In this document: positions 1 to 6,374 of the stretch, piece by piece | How positions within the stretch are numbered: position 1 is the first letter of the stretch | How the letters are laid out: every line of letters begins with the position of its first letter | Assembly (NCBI GenBank): GCA_937863945.1 | Contig: CALMIB010000191.1 | Location: forward strand, 1 to 11,860 | Length of the DNA stretch: 11,860 nucleotides | Reading direction: 5' to 3' | Source: an uncultured Longilinea sp. | Lineage (GTDB): Bacteria > Chloroflexota > Anaerolineae > Anaerolineales > Anaerolineaceae | Position numbers and translations under genes: made by a program | The notes under the pieces: generated by a model | Database searches by the model: none | What the model was told of the DNA's origin: nothing | The model's input: the letters and a program-made list of their open reading frames with translations, nothing else

Positions 1-1326
1 TGCGCGTCGACGGGCAAAGGCATGCTCGACGATGGGGGTAGGGTAGTCGCGGCCAATGACGGCGCAGTATTCGCGCTGCTCGCCGATGGGCATCTCCCAG
101 GGAGCGTGGATGTGTTTTGCAGGCACGGCGGCCAGCTCGGGCACCCAGCGGCGCACATAATCGCCGTTCGGGTCAAACTTTTGGCCCTGCAGCACGGGGT
201 TGAAGATGCGGAAGTACGGCGCGGCGTCGGTGCCGGTGCCGGCGGTCCACTGCCAGCCGCCGTTGTTGACGGCCGGGTCGCCGTCCACCAGGTGGCGCAT
301 GAACCAGTGCTCGCCTTCCTGCCAGTTGATCAGCAGGTCCTTGACCAAAAACGAGGCGGTGATCATGCGGGCGCGGTTGTGCATCCAGCCGGTGGCAGCC
401 AACTGGCGCATGCCGGCGTCCACCACCGGGTAGCCGGTCAGGCCGGCCTGCCAGGCGCGCAGATCACCCGGCGCGTCGCGCCAGGGGATGGCCTGCAGCG
501 CGGGCCGAAAAGCACCGTTTAGGACGTGGGGGAAGTGGTACAGGATGGACTGGTAAAACTCGCGCCAGATCAGCTCGTTCAGCCAGGTTTGGGCGCCGGC
601 GGAATGCGCCGCTCGCGCGGCCATAACTGCCTGGCGCGCCGAGAGCATGCCGAAGCGCAGGTAGGGTGAAAGCGCTGAGGTTCCGTCCCGATCCAGCCGG
701 TTGCGCCCGTCGCCGTAGGCGTCGATGGGGCCGGCGAGGAAGGCATTCAGGCGGCGGCGAGCTTCGCGCTCGCCGGGTGGGAAGCTCTGCGGCGCGGGCA
801 GGTCAGGGACGGCTTCCGAGGATACGTCTGGCACGGGCGGCAGAGCCGCCGGGGCGGGCAGGGGTTGCCCGGGGGCGGGCAACGCCAGCCAGGCGCGGGA
901 GTAGGGGGTGAAAACGGTGTAGGGGCCGCCGTCGGGGCGGGTCACCGCCCCGGCCGGGTGGACGCCCAGACCGTGCACCAATCGCAGGTTCACCTGCGCG
1001 GCAACGGCCGCGTCGCGCTGCCGCGCGTAGGGCGAAACATCCGCTTCGGCGAACACGCTGACCGCCGAGACTTCGCGCGCCAGCCGGGGGATCTCAACCT
1101 GCGGGTCGCCGCGGCGGACGATCAGGCGCGAGCCCAGCCGGCGCAGGTCATCATCCAGGGCGCGCAGCCCGGCAAAGAGAAAGCCCTGCCGGTTTTCGGC
1201 GGGCTTGCTCAGCAGGGCATCGTCCAGGATGAAGGCCGGCAGCACGCCCCCGCCCGCCGCCAGGGTTGCAGCGAGCGCGGGGTTATCTGCCAGGCGCAGG
1301 TCGCGGCGGATCCACCAGATATTCAC
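1..1326 (-). CDS. phrB: Deoxyribodipyrimidine photolyase, class I CPD type (3' end cut by window edge)
   Basis: This is a light-driven DNA repair enzyme that splits UV-induced cyclobutane pyrimidine dimers using FADH- and an antenna chromophore. The frame is open from a GTG at 1326-1324 to position 1, giving 442 residues. The N-terminus (NIWWIRRDLRLADNPAL) is the typical Rossmann antenna-domain start. The FAD domain carries ELIWREF (W254), TGWMHNRARM, NNGGWQW (354-360) and GTDAAPYF (365-372). W282, W335 and W358 align by spacing with the electron-transfer triad W306/W359/W382 of E. coli PhrB. The last visible residues (YPTPIVEH...) match the E. coli C-terminus, so only about 15-30 residues are missing. 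The GTG start is supported by GGGAG about 7 bases upstream, and no ATG fits as well. It is the last visible gene of the leftward operon, 14 bases after the ATPase stop. CPD rather than (6-4) or cryptochrome specificity follows from the close similarity to E. coli PhrB. Confidence 0.95.
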   Translation of the reverse strand, partial: MNIWWIRRDLRLADNPALAATLAAGGGVLPAFILDDALLSKPAENRQGFLFAGLRALDDDLRRLGSRLIVRRGDPQVEIPRLAREVSAVSVFAEADVSPYARQRDAAVAAQVNLRLVHGLGVHPAGAVTRPDGGPYTVFTPYSRAWLALPAPGQPLPAPAALPPVPDVSSEAVPDLPAPQSFPPGEREARRRLNAFLAGPIDAYGDGRNRLDRDGTSALSPYLRFGMLSARQAVMAARAAHSAGAQTWLNELIWREFYQSILYHFPHVLNGAFRPALQAIPWRDAPGDLRAWQAGLTGYPVVDAGMRQLAATGWMHNRARMITASFLVKDLLINWQEGEHWFMRHLVDGDPAVNNGGWQWTAGTGTDAAPYFRIFNPVLQGQKFDPNGDYVRRWVPELAAVPAKHIHAPWEMPIGEQREYCAVIGRDYPTPIVEHAFARRRA

Positions 1327-1340
1327 GCGCAAGCTCCCGG

Positions 1341-2072
1341 CTAGTGCCGGCCGCCCTGCACCAGTTCTTTCATAATCTCATCGTGGCCGGTGTAGATGCG
1401 CACCAGCCTGCCATCCTGCATTTGCAGTACGCGGTCAACGTATTCGCACATGCGCAGGTCGTGGGTGACCATGATGCCGGCGCGGCCCTGTTCGTGGATC
1501 AGCCCGGCGAAGGTTTCAACCACCTGGTAGGCGCGTTCGGTGTCCAGGCTGGCGGTGGGCTCGTCGGCCAGCACCAGGCTGGGGTTGTGAATGAGCGCGC
1601 GGGCGATGGCCACGCGCTGCTGCTGCCCGCCGGACATTTGCCCGGGCAGGTTATTCAGACGCTCGCCCAGGCCCAGGCGGGCCAGCAGTTCGCGCGCGCG
1701 CAGTTTGCCGGCCTTATCCAGCCTGCCGTTCAGGCGCAGCATCAGTTCCACGTTCTCCACCGCGCTCAGATAGGGCACCAGGTTGTTGGCCTGGAAGGTG
1801 AAGCCGATCTTTTCGCGGCGCAGCGAAACGCGCTCGCGGTCGTCCATGCCGGAAAGGTCCTGCCCGTCCAGCAGGATCTGCCCCGAAGAGGGTTGCAGCA
1901 GCGCGGCCAGTATGGACAGCATGGTGGTCTTGCCTGAGCCGCTGGGGCCGACCAGGGCGACGAATTCGCCGGCGGCCACCTGCAGCGAAACATCGTCCAC
2001 GGCCTGGATGACGCCGGAATCGCTGTTGTAGGTTTTGATGACGGATTTGGTTTCAAGTGCGTATGCGGTCAT
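1341..2072 (-). CDS. ABC transporter ATP-binding subunit (LolD/MacB/DevA type)
   Basis: This is the cytoplasmic ATPase of a three-part ABC system with the permease and membrane-fusion protein just upstream. At 243 residues it has the usual length for a stand-alone LolD/MacB-type ATPase. Visible motifs are Walker A GPSGSGKT (42-49), Q-loop Q94, signature MSGGQQ (146-151, Met in place of the usual Leu), Walker B LVLADE (166-171), D-loop SLD (175-177) and the switch His in VTHD (H204). All catalytic residues are present. An AAAGGG ribosome site lies about 7 bases before the ATG, and the gene starts 11 bases after the permease stop. The substrate cannot be told from sequence. The family includes lipoprotein release, macrolide or peptide export, and glycolipid export (DevBCA) systems. 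Confidence 0.93.
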   Translation of the reverse strand: MTAYALETKSVIKTYNSDSGVIQAVDDVSLQVAAGEFVALVGPSGSGKTTMLSILAALLQPSSGQILLDGQDLSGMDDRERVSLRREKIGFTFQANNLVPYLSAVENVELMLRLNGRLDKAGKLRARELLARLGLGERLNNLPGQMSGGQQQRVAIARALIHNPSLVLADEPTASLDTERAYQVVETFAGLIHEQGRAGIMVTHDLRMCEYVDRVLQMQDGRLVRIYTGHDEIMKELVQGGRH

Positions 2073-2083
2073 GGCTGCGCCCT

Positions 2084-3256
2084 TTAGGATGAAAGCCCCA
2101 GCGCCTTGAGCGGTTCAATGCGCACGGCGTAGCGGATGGAAACCAGCCCGCCCAGCGGACCGATGAGCAGCAGCGCGACGATGGCCAGCGCCGAGGTGGC
2201 GCCGTTGAAAATGATCGGCACGGTGGGCGGAAAGGTGAGTGATAACAGGAAGGAGAGCAGCCCGCCAATGGCCACGCCGATCACGGTGACCACCACGATT
2301 TGAATGATCGCGGCGGCCGCCACCACCGGGTTGGCTGTGCCAATGGCCTTGAGCACGCCAATCTGGGCCACTTTTTGCAGAATCTGGATCTGGAAGAATC
2401 CGCCGATGACCAGGATACCGATGAAGAGCGTGAATCCGCCCTGCGTGTTGAGGGTGGAGAGTTGGGCAGAATAGCCGGGCAGGGCTTCAATCGCCTGGCG
2501 GATGGTGGCAATTTCGATGTTGTCCACCTGGGCAGCCAGGCGCGCGCTGACAGCCTCCGCCTGGGTCGGGTCTTTCAGTTTGACCAGCAGCACGTTGGCG
2601 ACCGGGGTGGAGCCGTTGATTTCGGCTTCAGACTTGGGCCGGATGCGATCCCAGGTGTAAAAGGGCACGAAGATGGAAGGCTGCAACTGGAATTGCTGCC
2701 CGCCGGTGATGCCAACGATGCGCAGATCGTAGAATTCGTCGCGCGTGCCCTGGGTGACGCGCAGGGTGAGCGTATCGCCGACCTGCAACTTGCTGCGGTA
2801 GGCGGTGTTGGCGTCGATGATGGCTTCCTGCGCCAGGTCGGTGCTGAGCCGGGCGCCCTGCACCACCGGCGGCTCGCCGGTGTGGCCGGGCTCAACGCCC
2901 AGCAGGGCCACTTTGATCGGTTCAGCATCGTTCGGCGGAAGCAGGCTGGCGCTGGATGTTCCCAGCATGCCGGCATCGGCCACGCCTTCGACGCGGCGCA
3001 CGGCGGCCAGGCGGTTGCGGCCCAGGCGGCTGGCGGCGATGACGGTATCGGACTTGGCCTGATAGACGATCAGTTCGGCGTCCAGCTTGGAGATGTATTC
3101 GCGGTTGCCGTTGCCCAGGCCTTCGCCCAGCGCCGCGATGAACAGCACCAGCAGCGTGATCAGGGCGATGACCAGGCTCACCAGCAGGAAGCGGCCGCGG
3201 TTGCGCCAGACTTCCTTGACCGCCAGGTAGGAGGAGATGGATAACATTTGTCGCAT
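2084..3256 (-). CDS. ABC transporter permease, FtsX/MacB_PCD-like (DevC-like)
   Basis: This is the membrane subunit of a type VII (MacB/FtsX-fold) ABC system. The 390 residues show the family layout: one TM helix near the N-terminus (about 23-43), a large extracytoplasmic domain (about 45-270), then three C-terminal TM helices (about 273-293, 311-341, 353-373). The segment QKVAQIGVLKAIG (294-306) after TM2 matches the conserved coupling helix (eIGvLkAiG), and RIEPLKALG near the end is also typical. These transporters usually transmit mechanical force to an external partner rather than moving substrate through a membrane pore. A start at residue 4 (Met) is possible, but the first ATG has GGA about 9 bases upstream and is kept. 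It sits 17 bases after the fusion-protein stop and 11 bases before the ATPase. Confidence 0.92.
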   Translation of the reverse strand: MRQMLSISSYLAVKEVWRNRGRFLLVSLVIALITLLVLFIAALGEGLGNGNREYISKLDAELIVYQAKSDTVIAASRLGRNRLAAVRRVEGVADAGMLGTSSASLLPPNDAEPIKVALLGVEPGHTGEPPVVQGARLSTDLAQEAIIDANTAYRSKLQVGDTLTLRVTQGTRDEFYDLRIVGITGGQQFQLQPSIFVPFYTWDRIRPKSEAEINGSTPVANVLLVKLKDPTQAEAVSARLAAQVDNIEIATIRQAIEALPGYSAQLSTLNTQGGFTLFIGILVIGGFFQIQILQKVAQIGVLKAIGTANPVVAAAAIIQIVVVTVIGVAIGGLLSFLLSLTFPPTVPIIFNGATSALAIVALLLIGPLGGLVSIRYAVRIEPLKALGLSS

Positions 3257-3273
3257 GCTGTTTTTCCGGTGGC

Positions 3274-4224
3274 TTACGGCAGGAAGGTGACGGAAGCCGT
3301 CATCCCCCAGCGCATTTGCGGGTCGGTTTGGGCCAGGCGGATGGTGGCGGTGTAGGTGATGTCGCCGCGTTTTTCTTCATAGCGCGCGTTGATGTGGGTC
3401 ACTTCGCCTTCCAGGGTCATTTCGGGCAGCGCGTCCAGCGCCACCTGCACCTTCTGGCCCAGGCTGACCCGGGCGACTTCCAGTTCGGTCAGGTTGTCGG
3501 TCTTGACCAGCCAGGCAGAGTAGTCGGCGATGGTCACCACCGGCATGCCGGCCGTCACCAGTTCGCCGCTCTGCACGTCCAGGTCCACCACGGCGCCGCC
3601 CAGCGTCGCGTTCAGCGTGCGCAGATCGATCTGCACCCCGGCGCTTTCCAGCGCGGCTTTGGCCGATTGCACGCGGGCTTCGGCGGCGGCCTGTTGATCG
3701 GGATCGATGCCGGCATTGTCTTCCAGCGCGGCCAGGGTCTGCTCGGCCAGGTTAAAGCTGGCCTGGGCGGCGTCGAGCCGGGCTTTATTTTCATCTGAAT
3801 CATTCGCGTCATACCGATCGACGGCCTCATCCAGCGCGTCGCGGGCAGCCAGGAAAGCCAGGCGCGCCTGGGCCAGGTTGGATTCGGCGGCGGTCTTCAG
3901 CGCTTCCAGCGCCTGCCGGGCGGCCAGGTCTTCCTGTTCGGCGCGGCGCAGGGCCAGTTTGGCCTCCGGCGAGTCCGTCAGGCGGACCAGCGGCTGGCCG
4001 CTCTGCACGGTTTCGCCGTCCTGCACCAGCACTTCGGCCACCTGGCCGGGGAGGGTGAAGGCCTGCGCGAGCGCGTTGACCGGCTCCAGGCGGCCTTCGG
4101 CGATGATGCCCTGTGGCCGGGCGGCCGTCGGGGTGGCTTCGGCGGGGGCGGCCTGCGGGCTGCAGGCGGAAAGCAGCAGGACGGCGACGGCGGCTACAAT
4201 TACGGATAAGGACAACTTTTTCAT
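3274..4224 (-). CDS. HlyD/RND-type membrane fusion lipoprotein (ABC exporter adaptor)
   Basis: This is the periplasmic or surface adaptor subunit paired with the downstream permease and ATPase. The 316 residues start with a lipoprotein signal peptide (MKKLSLS..., hydrophobic 7-18) and a lipobox LSAC, so C21 is the predicted lipidation site. An Ala/Pro/Thr-rich linker follows. Next come a first biotinyl-lipoyl half around 58-83 (GQVAEVLVQDGETVQSGQPL), a long Ala/Glu-rich alpha-helical coiled-coil hairpin (about 86-200), and the second lipoyl half (GGAVVDLDVQSGELVTAGMPVV). A C-terminal beta-barrel follows, ending MRWGMTASVTFLP. The order lipoyl-hairpin-lipoyl-barrel is standard for HlyD/MacA/DevB proteins. 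A GGAG site lies about 10 bases before the ATG. The gene is 23 bases downstream of the redoxin gene, in the same operon. Confidence 0.92.
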   Translation of the reverse strand: MKKLSLSVIVAAVAVLLLSACSPQAAPAEATPTAARPQGIIAEGRLEPVNALAQAFTLPGQVAEVLVQDGETVQSGQPLVRLTDSPEAKLALRRAEQEDLAARQALEALKTAAESNLAQARLAFLAARDALDEAVDRYDANDSDENKARLDAAQASFNLAEQTLAALEDNAGIDPDQQAAAEARVQSAKAALESAGVQIDLRTLNATLGGAVVDLDVQSGELVTAGMPVVTIADYSAWLVKTDNLTELEVARVSLGQKVQVALDALPEMTLEGEVTHINARYEEKRGDITYTATIRLAQTDPQMRWGMTASVTFLP

Positions 4225-4247
4225 ATCGCTATTTCTCCAATGAGTGA

Positions 4248-4859
4248 TCAGTTTTCATCAACGCCCGGGCCAAGCGGGCCTTGGAAGGGTTTGTCCCAGC
4301 CGGTGGAAAGCACGCCCTTCAGCAGCAGTTCCAGCGGCGGGTGGTCGGCAATGTGGTCGTAGTAATAGGGCAGCAGCAGCCGGCCGCCGGTGCTGATGAT
4401 GAACGTGCCCGACATTTGCATGGCATCCTGGCCGGGCGGGGGCGGTTCCACTTTGTAGCCCTTCTGGCTTGCTTTCGAAACCGCCTTCCACACCTTCGGG
4501 TTAAGGAAGGTCTGGAAGAGATTGCCGCGTTCGAGGCCGAAAGCCCGGTAGGCCACCCGCTCGGGGTCGGCCAGGCACAGCAAGCCGGGGGCAAATTGCG
4601 CGGCAAACTCAGCGGTAGCCTCGGGCGTGCCCTGCATGATGACGGCCATGTTTAACCCGGCCGCCTGGATGCGGTCGCGGCCGGCGACCAGTTCATCCAA
4701 CATTTCTTTGCACTGCGTGCAGCCGAAGTGGCGTGTAAAAGCCAGCAGCAGCGGTTTTTCGGTCCACAGGCTGGAAAGCCGCACCGGCCGGCCGGCCGTA
4801 TCGAGCAGGGTCAGGTCGGGCGCTTCGCGGTAGAATGGAATCTGGTTATTTTGGGGCAT
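4248..4859 (-). CDS. Peroxiredoxin-like/AhpC-TSA_2 thioredoxin-fold protein with CxxC
   Basis: This is a predicted cytoplasmic thiol redox protein or peroxidase of the PRXL2/AhpC-TSA_2 group. At 203 residues it shows the redoxin N-terminus (APDLTLLDTAGRPVRLSSLW) and an active site HFGCTQC with C47 and C50, matching the family pattern R-x-F/W-G-C-x-x-C. Downstream are GLERGN and a strand FIISTGGRLL that fits the conserved second half of this family. The same CxxC position holds Sec in the known SelL selenoproteins, but here both are plain Cys codons. It has no signal peptide. CGGAG lies about 5 bases before the ATG. The gene begins 14 bases after the stop of the CarH-like regulator, so it is the first non-regulatory product of the leftward operon. 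The oxidant it reduces, and whether it acts as peroxidase or reductase, cannot be told. Confidence 0.85.
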   Translation of the reverse strand: MPQNNQIPFYREAPDLTLLDTAGRPVRLSSLWTEKPLLLAFTRHFGCTQCKEMLDELVAGRDRIQAAGLNMAVIMQGTPEATAEFAAQFAPGLLCLADPERVAYRAFGLERGNLFQTFLNPKVWKAVSKASQKGYKVEPPPPGQDAMQMSGTFIISTGGRLLLPYYYDHIADHPPLELLLKGVLSTGWDKPFQGPLGPGVDEN

Positions 4860-4873
4860 GATTTCTCCGAAAA

Positions 4874-6196
4874 TTAGAAGGGTGCAGCCTGATTCTGATA
4901 CAGGTAATCATCCAACCAGGCGGTGACGGGCTCGCCCTGTTTACCCAGTTCGAGCTGAACCGCCTGGCGGTAAATGCCGAGGTAGGGCAGCAATAGCGCG
5001 GCCGGCTGCGCGCGGTTGGAAAGCAACTTTTTCACCCACTCCAGGTCGATTTCCGGCAGGCGCGGGTCACCCAGGTCAAGCGCAGCCTGGATATCGTCGG
5101 TGAAGAAAGCATTGGCGGTTCTTAGATCGGCCTCAGACAGGCCGGGCCGGTTGGCGAGCAATTCGGCCAGGCGGGCTTCAAGCGCGGTGCGGCGGGCGCG
5201 GAACTGGGCGGCAGCCGGCTGGTACGGGTTCTCCTGCGGCAGCGCGGTTCGGAAGGCTGTCGGCGCGGCCAGCAGCTTCTCGATGCTTTCGAGCGAGTCT
5301 TCCAGCGTTTCGCCCAGGAAGTATGCCGGGATGCGCGCGCGCAGCGCAGGCAAACGGTTGAAGATCAGGCCGCCGTAGGCCAGCGGCACACCCGAGCGCT
5401 GAAACAGCCCGGCGGCGGCGTGCAGCGCGGCGGCGGTGGTGAGCTGCTGAGAGGCCAGCACGATCAGATCGGGGCGCACGGCTGCTGCGGTGGCTTCCAT
5501 TTGCTCCAGCGGCAGGTTGGCGCCCAGGTACACCACCCTCAACCCGAGGCGGCGCAGCAGCAGCGTCAGCAGCAAAACAGGGAAATTGTGCCACTCGCCC
5601 GCCGGGCAGCCGACCAGCACGGTCTGGGCGCGGGCGGGCGCCGGCGCGGCGCTGATTAACGTTTCGATGCGGCGCACGGCCTGCGCGGTGGCAAAGTGTT
5701 CCTGCTGCACGGTGGCCTGATCGAGATACCAGAGCGCGCCGATCTGCTGGAGACCCTTTTGCAGGATTTCAAAGCACACGGTTTCAACCGGGTTGATGGC
5801 GAAGGCCTGGTTGATCACCTCATCCGCTTTGAGCGCGTCAAAACTGAGGCAAGCCTTTATCCAGAGGTTGCGCAAATCTTCCACGTGGTTGACCGGGGCG
5901 GAGACCACCGCCTCCGAAACAGGCTGTGGCAGACCCTCCAGCGGATCGCGCGAGGCGGCGGTTTCTTTCCACAATTCCACCGCGCGGCTGATGGTCAGGC
6001 CTTCAGCCTGGCGGGCGCGCAGCCATTTGATCACGGCCACGTCGTAGTCGGAATACAGGCGGTGACCGCCGGGGGTGCGCTGCGGCTTGGGCAGGTCGTA
6101 GCGGCGCTCCCAGGCGCGCAGCACGTCGGCGCTCAGGCCGGTTTCGTGCAGCACGGCGCTCAGGTTGTAGATGGGCGTTCGACGGATCGTGGTCAT
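4874..6196 (-). CDS. MerR-family regulator with cobalamin-binding domain (CarH/LitR-like light sensor)
   Basis: This is a transcription regulator predicted to bind adenosylcobalamin and, like CarH, to repress in the dark and release DNA in light. Residues about 8-76 form a MerR winged HTH (LRAWERRYDLPKPQRTPGGHRLYSDYDV). About 105-185 form the four-helix B12-cap bundle, where W156, E166 and H167 reproduce the W-x9-EH pattern of Thermus CarH (W131, E141, H142) that contacts the 5'-deoxyadenosyl group. About 191-312 form the Rossmann-like B12 domain, with E201-W-H203 as the expected E-x-H ligand (H203 the lower axial ligand), LGANLP (224-229) and YGG (274-276). The usual Gly three residues after His is Pro (HNFP). 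At 440 residues it is about 130-150 longer than classical CarH, and the tail (315-440) is not recognised. AAAGG lies about 7 bases before the ATG. It heads the six-gene leftward operon and probably regulates its own promoter. Confidence 0.88.
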   Translation of the reverse strand: MTTIRRTPIYNLSAVLHETGLSADVLRAWERRYDLPKPQRTPGGHRLYSDYDVAVIKWLRARQAEGLTISRAVELWKETAASRDPLEGLPQPVSEAVVSAPVNHVEDLRNLWIKACLSFDALKADEVINQAFAINPVETVCFEILQKGLQQIGALWYLDQATVQQEHFATAQAVRRIETLISAAPAPARAQTVLVGCPAGEWHNFPVLLLTLLLRRLGLRVVYLGANLPLEQMEATAAAVRPDLIVLASQQLTTAAALHAAAGLFQRSGVPLAYGGLIFNRLPALRARIPAYFLGETLEDSLESIEKLLAAPTAFRTALPQENPYQPAAAQFRARRTALEARLAELLANRPGLSEADLRTANAFFTDDIQAALDLGDPRLPEIDLEWVKKLLSNRAQPAALLLPYLGIYRQAVQLELGKQGEPVTAWLDDYLYQNQAAPF

Positions 6197-6226
6197 GGCA
6201 ATGCCTTTGCTGAATATCTGAACAGG

Positions 6227-6255
6227 AGTATATCATTTTGTCTATATTTTGTCAA
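6227..6255 (-). promoter_or_regulatory. Leftward sigma70-type promoter of the carH-like operon
   Basis: On the minus strand, a consensus -35 box TTGACA (6255-6250) is followed after exactly 17 bases by TATACT (6232-6227). This predicts a start near 6220 and a leader of about 25 bases before the ATG at 6196. The -35 box lies inside the left arm of the 16-bp inverted repeat, and the 11-bp direct repeat covers the -35 box and spacer. A regulator bound there would block RNA polymerase. Known CarH operators overlap the -35 box in the same way. Confidence 0.75.
6235..6253 (-). repeat. 11-bp-period direct repeat, candidate CarH-type operator half-sites
   Basis: ATTTTGTC occurs at 6235-6242 and again at 6246-6253, exactly 11 bp apart. 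Read on the minus strand this gives TTGACAAAAT and TAGACAAAAT, both fitting T-n-n-ACA. From memory, Thermus CarH binds head-to-tail to 11-bp repeats with a TnnACA-like core overlapping the -35 box, so spacing and position agree. On the rightward side only a weak second copy (ATTGAA, 6284-6289) is seen. Confidence 0.6.
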
Positions 6256-6282
6256 TATATTTGAACAATATATTGACAAAAT
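6246..6282. repeat. Perfect 16-bp inverted repeat (5-bp spacer) between divergent promoters
   Basis: ATTTTGTCAATATATT (6246-6261) and its exact complement AATATATTGACAAAAT (6267-6282) flank TGAAC. Each arm contains a TTGACA -35 box facing outward. This is the most likely operator region for the adjacent CarH-like regulator. No T-run context or coding overlap suggests a terminator. Confidence 0.85.
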
Positions 6283-6301
6283 GATTGAAATTTGATATGA
6301 T
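6273..6301 (+). promoter_or_regulatory. Rightward sigma70-type promoter of the selenoprotein operon
   Basis: On the plus strand, TTGACA (6273-6278) is followed after 17 bases by TATGAT (6296-6301). This predicts a start near 6308 and an untranslated leader of about 67 bases before ATG 6375. Its -35 box is the mirror image of the leftward one, because both lie in the arms of the same perfect inverted repeat. One regulator could therefore control both directions. Confidence 0.72.
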
Positions 6302-6344
6302 TTTTATAACGAACAAACACAAGCCTTTCTATCCTCATTTATAA

Positions 6345-6359
6345 GCGGGTACGACCCGC
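6345..6359 (+). other. Small hairpin in the 5' leader next to the ribosome binding site
   Basis: GCGGGT (6345-6350), loop ACG, then ACCCGC (6354-6359) can form a 6-bp GC-rich hairpin directly before the Shine-Dalgarno AAAGGA (6361-6366). It has no U-tract, so it is not a terminator. It may only insulate or stabilise the leader. Confidence 0.4.
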
Positions 6360-6374
6360 GAAAGGACGAAAACC

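Noticed and set aside
2300..3244. Long plus-strand open frame opposite the permease (also 3316-3798, 1266-1937)
   Set aside because: These are shadow frames of GC-rich minus-strand genes. They lack domain-like sequence, while the opposite strand encodes clear ABC subunits.
6345..6359. Terminator or riboswitch in the selenoprotein leader
   Set aside because: The hairpin has no U-tract, and the leader (about 67 bases) is too short and unstructured for a known riboswitch, including a cobalamin riboswitch.
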